Below, in pieces: positions 25,924-35,279 of a stretch of DNA of 64,000 nucleotides. The stretch is from Bacillus sp. NP157 (GTDB lineage: Bacteria; Pseudomonadota; Gammaproteobacteria; Xanthomonadales; Rhodanobacteraceae). The notes beneath the pieces are model-generated. The model saw only the letters and a list, made by a program, of their open reading frames with translations, searched no databases and was not told the DNA's origin. Within the stretch, counting starts at the first letter, position 1, and each line of letters begins with the position of its first letter. The stretch covers positions 2,976,001 through 3,040,000 of the forward strand of contig CP076546.1 in the NCBI GenBank assembly GCA_018889975.1, given 5' to 3'. The position numbers and the translations under genes were made by a program.

Positions 25924-27803
25924 GCGAGACCATCCGCCTCACCTGTGCCCAGGCCCTCGTTCGCTACCTGGAAGCGCTGCAAGCGCGCGACGCGGACTCG
26001 GACGAAGCCCATCCGCTGTTTGGCGGGGTGTTCGCCATCTTCGGCCACGGCAACGTGGCCGGGCTGGGCGAAGCGCTGTACGAAGCACGCGACACGCTAC
26101 CCACGTTCCGCGCCCACAACGAGCAGGCGATGGCGCACGCCGCCATCGCCTACGCCAAGGCCAGCATGCGTCGACGCATGATGGCCGTGACCACCTCGAT
26201 CGGCCCGGGTGCCACCAACCTCATCACCGCCGCCGCGCTGGCCCACGTCAACCGGCTGCCCGTGCTGCTCCTGCCGGGTGACGTCTTCGTCTCGCGCGCC
26301 CCCGACCCGGTGCTCCAGCAGCTGGAGGACTTCAGCGACGGCACCGTGTCGGTCAACGACTGCTTCCGCCCGGTTTCGCGCTACTTCGATCGCATCGTCC
26401 GGCCTGAGCAGTTGCTGACGGCGCTCCCGCGCGCCGTGCGTGCGCTCACCGATCCGGCGCTGTGCGGCCCGGTGACGCTCGCCCTGCCGCAGGATGTCCA
26501 GGCGGAAGCGTACGACTACCCCCTGTCGTTCTTCGAACCGCGCGAAATCGTCTTCCGCGCGCCGCAGCCAACCGACGACGAACTGATGGAGGCGCTCGAT
26601 GCGATCGAGGCCTCCGAACGCCCGGTGATCATCGCCGGCGGTGGCGCGCTCTATGCGAAGGCGACGCCAGAGCTGCTCGCGTTCGCCGACAAGCACGGGG
26701 TGCCCGTTTGCGAAACCCAGGCCGGCAAGGGCGCGATGCCGTGGAACCATCCGCTGCAGCTCGGCCCCGCTGGCGTGTGCGGATCCACCGCGGCGAACGA
26801 CATGCTGGCCGAAGCCGACCTGATCATCGCCGTCGGCACGCGCCTGCAGGATTTCACCACCGGCTCGAACGCCCACTTCCGCCACGTGCCGATCCTTTCG
26901 GTCAACGTCAACAGCTTCGATGCCCTGAAGGGCGACGGCCTGGAAGTGATCGGCGACGCGGCACAGGTCCTTGACGACCTGAGCTTCGCGCTGGAAGACT
27001 GGGCTGCGCCCGAAGCGTGGAGCACGCGTGCGCGCGAAGCGGCCACGGCATGGGTCGACACTGTTTCGCGCATCACCGGACAGCGCGAGGCACCCACCGG
27101 CCGGCTGCCTTACGACGGCGAAGTGATCGGCGCCGTGCAACGCTCGTCGACGAACTCGGCCATGAGCGACATCGTCGTCTGCGCCGCCGGCACGCTGCCC
27201 GCCGAACTGGAAAAGCTGTGGCGTACGGAAACGCCGGGCGGCTACCACATGGAGTATGGCTACTCGTGCATGGGCTATGAGATCGCCGGTGGCCTGGGCG
27301 TGAAGATGGCCGAGCCCGATCGCGAGGTGATCGTGATGGTCGGCGATGGCAGCTACCTGATGATGAACTCCGAGATTGCCACCTCGGTGATGCTCGACGC
27401 CAAGCTGATCATCGTGCTGCTCGACAACCGCGGCTACGGCTGCATCAATCGGCTGCAACAGGCCACGGGCAGTGCACCGTTCAACAATATGTTCGACGAC
27501 TGCCTGCAGGGTCGGCACGGCGTGCCGCGCATCGATTTCGCAGCGCACGCCCGCGCACTGGGCGCCGTCGCCGAGCATGTCGCCGACATCGCTGGCCTCG
27601 AGGCCGCGATGGAACGGGCGCGCGCCGCCGACCGCACGTATCTCATCTGCATCGACACCGACCACACGCGCACCACCGCCGAGGGCGGCGTATGGTGGGA
27701 CGTGGCGGTGCCGGAAGTCTCCACGCGGGAAGCGGTGCGCACGGCGCGCGCCGGCTATGAATCCGCCATCGTGGGCCGCAAGGCCGGGAACACGCCAGCA
27801 TGA
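25920..27803 (+). CDS. iolD: 3D-(3,5/4)-trihydroxycyclohexane-1,2-dione hydrolase
   Basis: A 627-residue thiamine-diphosphate enzyme that opens the inositol ring, turning the diketo intermediate into 5-deoxyglucuronate. The activating Glu lies in RAHNEQAMAHAA (about 61-72); the central domain has VIIAGGGALYAKATPELLAFADKHG; the TPP-binding motif GDGSYLMMNSEI...DNRGYG is at about 475-510. The length equals the family's. The ATG overlaps the iolC stop and its own stop overlaps the iolE start, so iolC-D-E-B form a translationally coupled block. Confidence 0.95.
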   Translation: MSETIRLTCAQALVRYLEALQARDADSDEAHPLFGGVFAIFGHGNVAGLGEALYEARDTLPTFRAHNEQAMAHAAIAYAKASMRRRMMAVTTSIGPGATNLITAAALAHVNRLPVLLLPGDVFVSRAPDPVLQQLEDFSDGTVSVNDCFRPVSRYFDRIVRPEQLLTALPRAVRALTDPALCGPVTLALPQDVQAEAYDYPLSFFEPREIVFRAPQPTDDELMEALDAIEASERPVIIAGGGALYAKATPELLAFADKHGVPVCETQAGKGAMPWNHPLQLGPAGVCGSTAANDMLAEADLIIAVGTRLQDFTTGSNAHFRHVPILSVNVNSFDALKGDGLEVIGDAAQVLDDLSFALEDWAAPEAWSTRAREAATAWVDTVSRITGQREAPTGRLPYDGEVIGAVQRSSTNSAMSDIVVCAAGTLPAELEKLWRTETPGGYHMEYGYSCMGYEIAGGLGVKMAEPDREVIVMVGDGSYLMMNSEIATSVMLDAKLIIVLLDNRGYGCINRLQQATGSAPFNNMFDDCLQGRHGVPRIDFAAHARALGAVAEHVADIAGLEAAMERARAADRTYLICIDTDHTRTTAEGGVWWDVAVPEVSTREAVRTARAGYESAIVGRKAGNTPA

Positions 27804-28708
27804 AGAATGATCCCATCCGCATCGGCATCAACCCGATCTCATGGAGCAACGACGACCTGCCCTCGCTGGGCGGTGAGACGCCCCTGTCGACCGCGCTCAG
27901 CGAAGGCAAGGCGATCGGCTACGAAGGGTTCGAGCTCGGCAACAAATTTCCGAAAGATCCTGCGGAATTGCGCGACCTGATGGCCGGTTACGGCCTCGAC
28001 GTGGTCAGCGGATGGTATTCGGGGCGCGCCGCGACCCGTCCCGCCAGCGAAGAGATCGTTGCCGTCGGCAAGCATCTGCGCCTGCTCGCGGAGAACGGTT
28101 GCAAGGTGATGGTCTACGGCGAAGTAGCCAACGCCATCCAGGGCGAGCCGCAGCCGCTGCACAAGCGGCCACGTTTCCGCACGAGCGACGAGTGGAAACG
28201 CTACGGCGAGAACCTGACCGATTTCGCGAAGTTCACCCTGTCGCACGGCGTCCGCCTCGCCTATCACCACCACATGGGCGCCTACGTCGAATCGCCGGAC
28301 GATATCGACCAGCTCATGGCGCACACCGGCGATGAAGTCGGCCTGCTGTTCGACAGCGGGCATACCTATTTCGGTGGCGGCGATCCGCTTGCCGTGCTTG
28401 ACCGGCACATCGATCGCATCTGCCACGTCCACTGCAAGGACGTCCGTCCCGGCATCGTCCGCATGGCGCGCAACCGCCACTGGACCTTCCTGGAGTCCGT
28501 CCTCAACGGCGCCTTCACCGTGCCGGGCGACGGCGTCATCGACTTCGCCGGCATCGTCGATCGGCTCAAATCGCATGGCTACCGGGGCTGGCTCGTCGTC
28601 GAGGCCGAACAGGATCCGTCCGTGGCGCCCAGCTACGCCTATGCGGAGAAGGGCTACCAGACATTGCGTTCCCTGCTCGACCGGCAACCGGTGAAGGAGG
28701 TCGCATGA
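27800..28708 (+). CDS. iolE: inosose dehydratase
   Basis: A 302-residue TIM-barrel enzyme (xylose-isomerase-like, AP endonuclease 2 family) that removes water from 2-keto-myo-inositol. The family start IRIGINPISWSNDDLPSLGG is present at 5-24, and metal-binding residues appear in YEGFELGNKF, LAYHHHMGAYVE, LFDSGHTYFGGGDP and the late WLVVEAEQDPS. The start overlaps the iolD stop and the stop overlaps the iolB start by four bases each. Confidence 0.95.
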   Translation: MKNDPIRIGINPISWSNDDLPSLGGETPLSTALSEGKAIGYEGFELGNKFPKDPAELRDLMAGYGLDVVSGWYSGRAATRPASEEIVAVGKHLRLLAENGCKVMVYGEVANAIQGEPQPLHKRPRFRTSDEWKRYGENLTDFAKFTLSHGVRLAYHHHMGAYVESPDDIDQLMAHTGDEVGLLFDSGHTYFGGGDPLAVLDRHIDRICHVHCKDVRPGIVRMARNRHWTFLESVLNGAFTVPGDGVIDFAGIVDRLKSHGYRGWLVVEAEQDPSVAPSYAYAEKGYQTLRSLLDRQPVKEVA

Positions 28709-29502
28709 GCCTGCTCGTCAAGGCCGCGGCGCAAGGCGAGGCCATCGTCAAGGTCACGCCGGAGTCCGCACGGTGGAAGCACGTGGGCTTCGAGGCTCGT
28801 CGCCTGAAGGCCGGTGAATCCGTCACGCTTGCCCTCCCCGCCGATCGCGAAGGTTGCCTGGTCGTGCTGACCGGCACCGTCGACATCAGCGTCGCCGGGC
28901 ACGCCTGGAAAGGCCTCGGCGGCCGCGCAAGCGTGTTCGAGGATCGCTCGACCCACGCCGTGTACGCGCCGCCGTCGTCCACCTATACCGTCACGGCACA
29001 TGACGCCGCCGAACTCGCCCTCGCCAGCGCACCGGCCACCGGCCAGTTCGAAGCACGGCTGATCGAACCGCAGGGCATGAAGCGTTCCGTGCGCGGTGCG
29101 GGCGCCAACACCCGCTACGTCTGCGACATCCTGCCGGAGACGGAGCATGCCGAATCCTTGCTGGTTGTCGAGGTCCTGACCCCGGCCGGGCATTCGTCCA
29201 GCTATCCGCCGCACAAGCACGACACCGACAACCTGCCGGAAGAGAGCGTGCTGGAGGAAACCTATTACCACCGCATCGACCCACCGCAGGGCTTTGCATT
29301 CCAGCGCGTCTACACCGACGAGCGCGACATCGACGAGTCGATGGCCGTCGGTGACCACGACGTGGTGATGGTGCCGCGCGGCTACCACCCCGTGGTGATG
29401 CCGCATGGCTACCGCGGCTACTACCTCAACGTCATGGCCGGACCGCGCCGCGAGTGGCACTTCCGCAACGACCCCGCCCACGAATGGATGATCGCGCGCT
29501 GA
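28705..29502 (+). CDS. iolB: 5-deoxy-glucuronate isomerase
   Basis: A 265-residue bicupin of the KduI/IolB family, isomerising 5-deoxyglucuronate to 5-dehydro-2-deoxygluconate. The metal-binding signature in the second cupin is [21 protein letters not shown] (about 168-188), with two His and a Glu; a further His lies in [20 protein letters not shown]. The length is normal for IolB. Start overlaps the iolE stop; iolA follows after 25 bases. Confidence 0.95.
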   Translation: MSLLVKAAAQGEAIVKVTPESARWKHVGFEARRLKAGESVTLALPADREGCLVVLTGTVDISVAGHAWKGLGGRASVFEDRSTHAVYAPPSSTYTVTAHDAAELALASAPATGQFEARLIEPQGMKRSVRGAGANTRYVCDILPETEHAESLLVVEVLTPAGHSSSYPPHKHDTDNLPEESVLEETYYHRIDPPQGFAFQRVYTDERDIDESMAVGDHDVVMVPRGYHPVVMPHGYRGYYLNVMAGPRREWHFRNDPAHEWMIAR

Positions 29503-29527
29503 GCGCGCGACCGGAGACACACGAATC

Positions 29528-31051
29528 ATGTCCGCACAGCCCGAAACCCACGACCTCTATCGCATCGGCCACCACATCGGCGGCAAGGCGTACGCCGGCT
29601 CCCCCACGGGCACGGCACCGGTCTATAACCCGGCCAGTGGCCGGATCGCCGCGGAAGTCGACCTAGCCTCGGTCGCCGACGTCGATGTCGCCGTGCAGGC
29701 GGCCCACGCCGCGTTCCGCAAGTGGTCCGAAACCCCGCCGCTGAAGCGCGCCCGCGTGATGTTCCGCTTCAAGGAACTGATCGAGCGCGACATGGACAAG
29801 CTCGCCCGCGTCATCGTCGCCGAGCACGGCAAGGTGCTCTCGGATGCGAAGGGCGAAATCATCCGCGGCCTGGAAGTGGTCGAATACGCCTGCGGCATCC
29901 CCGAATTGCTCAAGGGTGAATACACCGAGCAGATCGCCAACGGCATCGATGCGTGGACCATGCGCCAGGCGATCGGCGTCTGCGCCGGTATCACGCCGTT
30001 CAATTTCCCCGCGATGGTCCCGATGTGGATGTTCCCGATGGCCATCGCCTGCGGCAACACGTTCGTGCTCAAGCCGTCCGAGCGCGATCCGTCGCTCGCC
30101 GTCGAACTGGCCGTGTTGCTGAAGGAAGCGGGCCTGCCCGACGGTGTGTTCAACGTCGTCCACGGCGACAAGACCGCGGTGGATGCACTGCTCGACCACG
30201 ACCTCGTGCGCGCTATCAGCTTCGTCGGTTCGACGCCCATCGCCGAGTACATCTATGCGCGCGGCACCGCCAAGGGCAAACGCGTCCAAGCCCTGGGTGG
30301 GGCCAAGAATCATATGATCGTCATGCCCGATGCCGACCTGGACAAGACGGCCGACGCGCTGATGGGTGCAGGTTATGGCGCCGCAGGCGAGCGCTGCATG
30401 GCGATTTCCGTCGCCGTGGCGGTGGGCGAGGCCACGGCTGACGCGCTGGTCGCCAGGCTCAAGCCACGCGTGGAAGCGCTACGCATCGGCCACGGCCTGG
30501 ACGAAACGGTGGAGATGGGCCCGGTCGTGACCGCGATCCATCGCGATCGCATCACGGGCTACATCGACGATGGCGAAGCGGCTGGCGCGGAGCTCGTCGT
30601 CGACGGTCGTGGCTACCAGGTGGCCGGTTGCGAACAGGGCTTTTTCGTTGGTGGCACGCTGTTCGACCACGTCACGCCGGCCATGCGGATTTACAAGGAA
30701 GAGATTTTTGGACCCGTGCTTTGCGTCGTTCGAGCGCCGGATTTTGCGAGCGCGCTCAAGCTTGTCGACGACCACGAATACGGCAACGGCACGGCCATCT
30801 TCACGCGGGATGGACAGGTCGCACGCGAATTTGCGCATCGGGTCCAGGTCGGCATGATCGGCATCAACGTGCCAATTCCTGTACCGATGGCTTTCCACAG
30901 CTTTGGTGGGTGGAAAAAGAGCCTCATGGGCGATCACCACGCGCATGGCCCTGAATCCGTACGTTTCTACACGCGGCAGAAAGCCGTTACACAGCGTTGG
31001 CTGAACCACGATGAAAGCGCTGGCGCCGAATTCGCGATGCCCACGCATTAG
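29528..31051 (+). CDS. iolA: CoA-acylating malonate/methylmalonate-semialdehyde dehydrogenase
   Basis: A 507-residue aldehyde dehydrogenase of the IolA/MmsA type, converting malonate semialdehyde with CoA and NAD to acetyl-CoA and CO2; it may also serve valine degradation. [13 protein letters not shown] (about 158-170), the NAD motif [13 protein letters not shown] (about 236-248), and the catalytic Cys in [17 protein letters not shown] (about 285-301) are intact. The C-terminal [24 protein letters not shown] is specific to MmsA-type enzymes. It is the last pathway enzyme; 114 bases separate it from the porin. Confidence 0.95.
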   Translation: MSAQPETHDLYRIGHHIGGKAYAGSPTGTAPVYNPASGRIAAEVDLASVADVDVAVQAAHAAFRKWSETPPLKRARVMFRFKELIERDMDKLARVIVAEHGKVLSDAKGEIIRGLEVVEYACGIPELLKGEYTEQIANGIDAWTMRQAIGVCAGITPFNFPAMVPMWMFPMAIACGNTFVLKPSERDPSLAVELAVLLKEAGLPDGVFNVVHGDKTAVDALLDHDLVRAISFVGSTPIAEYIYARGTAKGKRVQALGGAKNHMIVMPDADLDKTADALMGAGYGAAGERCMAISVAVAVGEATADALVARLKPRVEALRIGHGLDETVEMGPVVTAIHRDRITGYIDDGEAAGAELVVDGRGYQVAGCEQGFFVGGTLFDHVTPAMRIYKEEIFGPVLCVVRAPDFASALKLVDDHEYGNGTAIFTRDGQVAREFAHRVQVGMIGINVPIPVPMAFHSFGGWKKSLMGDHHAHGPESVRFYTRQKAVTQRWLNHDESAGAEFAMPTH

Positions 31052-31090
31052 TCTGACAAAACGTCTATGATTCGCCGGTTGTGAGCACAA

Positions 31091-31119
31091 GAAACATGGT
31101 GCATCGCAACTGATATAAA
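31091..31119 (+). promoter_or_regulatory. candidate promoter of the porin gene
   Basis: GAAACA (31091-31096), exactly 17 bases, then TATAAA (31114-31119), in an AT-rich 114-base gap. A 7 bp inverted repeat ACATGGT (31094-31100) / ACCATGT (31125-31131) brackets the -10 box. TTGTG-AG-CACAA (31079-31090) lies just upstream of the -35. The arrangement suggests that the porin has its own regulated start in addition to read-through from iolA. Confidence 0.5.
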
Positions 31120-31165
31120 CAAAAACCATGTACGAAAAAGCGTAAATTTTCAGGGAGAAGGGTTC

Positions 31166-32500
31166 ATGCTTACGAATCTGATCAAGCGTCCCCTCGCAGG
31201 CGTTGTGTTAGCTGGACTCGCGTTCGCCGGTGCTGCCCACGCCGACGATGCGACGACGTCCGGAACTGGTGATCTGTCCACCAGCAAGTATCTGTTCGGC
31301 GATTGGGGCGGCGAGCGTAGCCGTCTCGCAGACAAAGGCATCACGTTTGACTTCGGCTACGGTTTCGAAGCCGCGCACAACTATTCCGGTGGTACCAAGA
31401 GCATCACCCGCTACACCGACCAGTGGAAACTCGGCACCGCATTCGACCTGCAGAAGCTTTGGGGTTGGGACGGCGCGAAGTTCACCATCATGGTCACCGA
31501 CCGTAACGGTCGCGACATCGGTGCCGATGCGCACATCGGCAACAACCAGCTGATCCAGGAAGTCTACGGTCGCGGCCAGACGTGGCACCTGACCATCTTC
31601 GCCCTCGAACAGAAGTTCTTCGACGGCGCACTGACCTGGAAGGTCGGCCGCCTGCCGGTGGGCGAGGACATCAACCAGTTCTCGTGCGACTTCCAGAACC
31701 TTTCGTTCTGCGGCGCGCAGCCGGGCAACATCGTCGGCGACTACTGGATCAACTGGCCGACCAGCCAGTGGGCCACGGTCCTGAAGCTGAACACCAGCAG
31801 CGACACGTTCGTGCAGATTGCCGGCTACCAGATGAATCCGAAGTATGCGGACGATTCCTATGCCGTGCATCACGGCCTGACGCCAGGCTTCCCGAGCGGC
31901 ACCACGGGTGCGTTGATCCCGCTGGAGTTCGGCTGGAAGCCCACGCTCAACGGCCTGCCGGGTTCGTATCGCGCCGGCGTCTGGTACAACACGTCGAAGG
32001 GTAACGATCTGTATCTGAATACGGATCACCAGCCGCTCGCCGAATACGGCGGCAGCGCCCTGCAGCACGATTCGCGCCGCGGTGCGTGGATCACGTTCCA
32101 GCAGCAGGTCTCGGGTGTCGCGGGTGGCAAGGGTACGACGGTGTTCCTCAACGTCACCTCGGCCGACCACGCCACGTCGGCGACGAATAACCAGATCGCG
32201 CTCGGCATGGAGTACAAGGGCATCTTCGATCGCCCGAACGACTTCATCGGCGCGGCCATCGCGGGTTCGCACGCGAATGGTTATGCCGCGAAGAACCAGC
32301 GCCTGATCAATGCGCTGAACCCGGATAACCCGGGCATCGTCAACGATGGCTACGAGAAGGTGGCCGAAGTGTTCTACAGCTGGTCGCCGATTCCGTCGGT
32401 GGCGATTCGTCCGAACCTGCAGTACATCAAGGATCCGGGCGGCAGCAAGCAGAACGACGATGCGTTCGTGCTTGGCCTCAAAACCAGCGTCGCGTTCTAA
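31166..32500 (+). CDS. OprB-family carbohydrate porin
   Basis: A 444-residue outer-membrane porin of the OprB family. The signal peptide (about 1-25) ends AHA-DD. The mature start YLFGDWGGERSRLADKGITFDFGYGFE is the family hallmark, and RLPVGEDINQF, QPGNIVGDYWINWPTSQW and the last strand VLGLKTSVAF with terminal Phe follow. GGGAGAAGGG stands just before the ATG. Members let sugars and polyols diffuse through the outer membrane; its place after iolA suggests it takes in inositol or inositol-containing compounds. Confidence 0.92.
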   Translation: MLTNLIKRPLAGVVLAGLAFAGAAHADDATTSGTGDLSTSKYLFGDWGGERSRLADKGITFDFGYGFEAAHNYSGGTKSITRYTDQWKLGTAFDLQKLWGWDGAKFTIMVTDRNGRDIGADAHIGNNQLIQEVYGRGQTWHLTIFALEQKFFDGALTWKVGRLPVGEDINQFSCDFQNLSFCGAQPGNIVGDYWINWPTSQWATVLKLNTSSDTFVQIAGYQMNPKYADDSYAVHHGLTPGFPSGTTGALIPLEFGWKPTLNGLPGSYRAGVWYNTSKGNDLYLNTDHQPLAEYGGSALQHDSRRGAWITFQQQVSGVAGGKGTTVFLNVTSADHATSATNNQIALGMEYKGIFDRPNDFIGAAIAGSHANGYAAKNQRLINALNPDNPGIVNDGYEKVAEVFYSWSPIPSVAIRPNLQYIKDPGGSKQNDDAFVLGLKTSVAF

Positions 32501-32505
32501 GTCCC

Positions 32506-32534
32506 AAAGGCCCGGCAACCCCGGGCCTTTTCTT
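32506..32534 (+). terminator. Rho-independent terminator of the inositol/porin unit
   Basis: A perfect 10 bp stem AAAGGCCCGG / CCGGGCCTTT (32506-32515 and 32521-32530) with loop CAACC, followed by TCTTG. It begins five bases after the porin stop. This is the clearest intrinsic terminator in the window. Confidence 0.9.
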
Positions 32535-32565
32535 GTCCGACCTCCGCGCGGCACTCCGGCCGCCC

Positions 32566-32588
32566 TGTAGGAGCGCGCCTGCGCGCGA
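32566..32588 (+). repeat. REP unit
   Basis: Consensus copy beginning TGTAGGAGCG, 32 bases after the porin terminator. Confidence 0.9.
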
Positions 32589-32806
32589 CCGACCGTACCG
32601 CCATCACCGACCGCTCCGCAGCGCTCGTACGTGGTCGCAGGACCAGCCCTCGGCGCCCACCCTCGCTGCTCAGACAGGTCCTCCGCGCTCGACAGGGTTG
32701 GCCGCAGCCGCGGCCCATGTACTTGATCGGCCTACGGCCGCTCGCTTGTGCGGAACTCGCCTCGAGGGTGGGCGCCGAGGTCTGTTCTTGCAGCCCGCAT
32801 AGCTCT

Positions 32807-32829
32807 TGTAGGAGCGCGCCTGCGCGCGA
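32807..32829 (+). repeat. REP unit
   Basis: Consensus copy; with the reverse unit at 32945-32967 it forms an inverted pair 115 bases apart. Confidence 0.9.
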
Positions 32830-32944
32830 AAATCCAACGGAGCGGGGATGATGGGACCTGATACACCGGTTCATGCGGACGCCTTCGAATCACATTGAAA
32901 TGATGATCCCGGGCGCCGGTACCGCAGTGTTTAGGCCATTCGAT

Positions 32945-32967
32945 TCGCGCGCAGGCGCGCTCCTACA
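32945..32967 (-). repeat. REP unit, reverse
   Basis: Consensus copy in reverse orientation, partner of the unit at 32807-32829. Confidence 0.9.
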
Positions 32968-33183
32968 GGAGACACCGCGGTGCCTCGGCTGTCCAACCCA
33001 GCCCGCGGGAACGTGGAAGAAGAGCCCTCGGCGCCTACCCTCGAGGCGAGTTCGTGGCGGCGAGGGGGCCGGGCGGAAGAAGCCCGCAGGGGGCCGGCCA
33101 CGATGGCCGGCCGTTCTTGTTGAGGCAGGATGCCGAATCAAGAACCTCCGCCCGGCACCCGGTGCGCGGCCGCAGGCCAAATC

Positions 33184-33207
33184 AAAAAACGGGCTGCGGA
33201 GCAGCCC
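33184..33207 (-). terminator. intrinsic terminator of the CPXCG gene
   Basis: On the minus strand GGGCTGC-TCC-GCAGCCC is followed by GTTTTTTG. Stem arms lie at 33201-33207 and 33191-33197. It is 126 bases downstream of the CPXCG stop and is a well-formed intrinsic terminator, so the transcript of that small gene probably runs through part of the repeat island. Confidence 0.75.
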
Positions 33208-33332
33208 CTCCCTGTCGCACGCCAGAACGCTGTCTGAGCAGCGAGGGTAGGCGCCGAGGGCTCTTCGTGCCAGAACGCCCGAGCGCCGCGAGGAGGCCGG
33301 ATCAGGCGACCACGCCCGAGCGCCGCGCAGCC

Positions 33333-33524
33333 TCAGGAGTCGTTTTCGGCGGAGGCGGTGAGGTCGAAGGAATCGTCGGCCTCGTCGACCAGCAGGCGCA
33401 TCACGATGGGACGGCAGCAGACCTGGCAGTCCTCGATGTACGACTGGCTACCCGCCGAGGTATCCACCGCCACCTCGATGGTCTCGCCACAGTACGGACA
33501 AGCGATATCGGTAAATTCATACAT
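33333..33524 (-). CDS. CPXCG motif zinc-ribbon protein
   Basis: A 63-residue cysteine-rich protein of the small CPXCG family. CPYCG (9-13) and CQVCC (33-37) would hold one zinc, with IEVAVD between them as ribbon strands; the C-terminal half is acidic. The length is typical. Function unknown, but the family is widespread in gammaproteobacteria. It is divergent from the HAD hydrolase, 38 bases apart. Confidence 0.85.
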   Translation of the reverse strand: MYEFTDIACPYCGETIEVAVDTSAGSQSYIEDCQVCCRPIVMRLLVDEADDSFDLTASAENDS

Positions 33525-33562
33525 GGCGCTATCCTAGCGCGGTAGACCCACGAGATACCCCC

Positions 33563-34270
33563 ATGATCGACCTGGTCGGCTTCGACGGCGACGACACCCT
33601 CTGGCACAGCCAGGAATTCTACGATCGCGCCCAGGACGCGTTCGAAGCCATCCTCGGCAAATACGTCGACCTCGCCGTCGGCGGCCTGCGCGACAGCCTG
33701 CTCGCCACCGAACGCGGCAACATCGCCCTGTTCGGCTACGGCGCCAAGGGCATGACCCTGTCGATGATCGAATCGGCCATCGAGCTCACCGACGGCCGGA
33801 TCGAAGCACGCGATATCCACCGCATCGTGCGCCTGGGCAAGGAGGTGCTGGCCCACCCCGTCGAGCTGCTACCCGGCATCCGCGAGGCCGTGGAGCACGT
33901 GGCCGAACACCACCGCGTGGTCCTGATCACCAAGGGCGACCTGTTCCACCAGGAATACAAGGTCGCCCGCTGCGGCCTCGCCGACGTCTTCCACCGGATC
34001 GAGATCGTCTCGGAGAAGGATCCGGCCGCCTACGAGCGGCTGTTCCGCGAGTTCGACGTGGTCCCGGGGCGCTTCGCCATGGTCGGCAATTCGCTGAAGT
34101 CGGATATCGCCCCGGTGGTGGAACTGGGCGGCTGGGGCGTGTACATGCCCTACCACAGCACCTGGGCCCACGAGGTGGTGACCGGGTTCAACATGACCGA
34201 CCGGGTGATCGAGGTCCGTGGGGCCGAGGGGATCGCCGAGGCGATCGGCCGGATGGACCTGGCGGCCTGA
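33563..34270 (+). CDS. HAD family hydrolase
   Basis: A 235-residue haloacid-dehalogenase-like phosphatase. Motif I is VGFDGDDTLWHS (DxDxT-type nucleophile), motif II VVLITKGDLFHQEYK, motif III Lys in VSEKDPAAYERLF, and motif IV AMVGNSLKSDIAPVVELGG. The helical cap between about 15 and 95 makes it a C1-type member. The natural phosphate ester is unknown; nucleotide or phosphoglycolate-like substrates are common. It stands alone, with a T run (TTTTTTT) 11 bases after the stop. Confidence 0.88.
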   Translation: MIDLVGFDGDDTLWHSQEFYDRAQDAFEAILGKYVDLAVGGLRDSLLATERGNIALFGYGAKGMTLSMIESAIELTDGRIEARDIHRIVRLGKEVLAHPVELLPGIREAVEHVAEHHRVVLITKGDLFHQEYKVARCGLADVFHRIEIVSEKDPAAYERLFREFDVVPGRFAMVGNSLKSDIAPVVELGGWGVYMPYHSTWAHEVVTGFNMTDRVIEVRGAEGIAEAIGRMDLAA

Positions 34271-34331
34271 GTCCACGTTTTTTTCGCGCCGGAAGACCCA
34301 CCCTGTCCTCAATTCCAAGTGAGGATCCCCG

Positions 34332-35279
34332 GTGGACCGCAGGATCAACCTCGGCTGGCAGGTCGTTAAAACCACGGCGAAGGGCTTCAGCGACGACGAG
34401 CTGATGACCCGCGCCGCCGCGCTGGCCTTCTACTCCGCCCTCTCGTTCGCCCCCTTGCTGGTGCTGTTGCTCTGGGTCGTCGCCTCGCTGCGCCCGGAAT
34501 GGCAGGCCCAGCTGGTCGATGGCCTGAACGGCCTGGTCGGTGCCCGCGCCTCCGACGCGGTGAAGCTGGTGATCGAGAACGCGAAGCAGCGCCCTAGCGT
34601 CGGCAGCGTGGCCGGCCTGATCGGCCTCGGCGTCACCCTGGTCGGCGCCTCGGCCGTGTTCGCCCAGCTGCAAGGTGCACTCAATCGCGTCTGGAGCCTG
34701 CAGCCGCGGCCGGGCAACACCAGCCGGGCCATCCTCGGCTGGCTGCGTGCCCGCCTGCATGCGTTGGGACTGCTGCTCTCGCTCGCCTTCCTGCTGGTGA
34801 TCTCGTTCTCGGCGAGCGCGTTGATCGCGGTCTTCGTCCGCGGCGGCACGGTGGGCTGGCATGCGCTGGAAATGGTGATCTCGTTCGCCGTTTTCGTGCT
34901 GATCTTCGGGGCGATCTACAAGGTGCTCCCCGACGCCATCATCGAATGGCGCGACGCGATCATCGGTGCCTCGCTGACCGCCCTGCTGTTCGTCATCGGC
35001 AAATACGCCATCGGCATCTACCTGGAACGCAGCAACGTGGGTGGCCCGTACGGCCCCGCAGGCGGTGTCGTGGTCCTGCTTGTGTGGGTCTATTACTCGG
35101 CGCTAATCCTGTTGCTGGGCGCGGAACTGACCGAGGCCGTGGCGGAGGCGCGCGGTACGCCAATTAAACCGCGGCCATACGCGATGTCGGTGCGGGCCGC
35201 GAATCGGGCCGCTGTTGACCCGTCCATCACGACGGCGGCGGTATCCCTGAAAGCCGTCGATAAGGAGGACACGCCATGA
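34332..35279 (+). CDS. YihY/BrkB family inner-membrane protein
   Basis: A 315-residue membrane protein of the YihY (formerly RNase BN / virulence factor BrkB) family with about six helices. AAALAFYSALSFAPLLVLLLWVV (near 25-47) is the diagnostic first helix, and GGPYGPAGGVVVLLVWVYYSALILLLGAELT is the conserved last pair. The start is a GTG at 34332 with GAGGA seven bases upstream, the only site that keeps the family's N-terminal helix. Function uncertain, proposed transport of ions or lipids. Its TGA overlaps the ATG of the glycine-zipper gene. Confidence 0.9.
   Translation: MDRRINLGWQVVKTTAKGFSDDELMTRAAALAFYSALSFAPLLVLLLWVVASLRPEWQAQLVDGLNGLVGARASDAVKLVIENAKQRPSVGSVAGLIGLGVTLVGASAVFAQLQGALNRVWSLQPRPGNTSRAILGWLRARLHALGLLLSLAFLLVISFSASALIAVFVRGGTVGWHALEMVISFAVFVLIFGAIYKVLPDAIIEWRDAIIGASLTALLFVIGKYAIGIYLERSNVGGPYGPAGGVVVLLVWVYYSALILLLGAELTEAVAEARGTPIKPRPYAMSVRAANRAAVDPSITTAAVSLKAVDKEDTP

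Larger units (their letters stand above)
32535..33332. repeat. gene-free repeat island
   Basis: About 800 bases with no convincing gene. It holds three REP units (32566-32588 and 32807-32829 forward, 32945-32967 reverse). Four copies of a longer repeat share a CCTCGGCGCC-C/T-ACCCTCG core: 32645-32677 and 33020-33054 forward, 32756-32790 and 33230-33271 reverse. Copies one and four also share CTGCTCAGACAG, while two and three share CTCGCCTCGAGG. There is a GGCCGGCCA hairpin at 33092-33112, and CGCCCGAGCGCCGCG occurs twice (33277 and 33313). The two frames here are compositional only. Confidence 0.8.

Noticed and set aside
32873-33250. 125-codon frame in the repeat island
   Set aside because: Made of inverted repeats and REP sequence; an equally open frame lies antisense, and no start signal is present.
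34281-34287. T run after the HAD gene as an intrinsic terminator
   Set aside because: No stable stem directly precedes the seven T.
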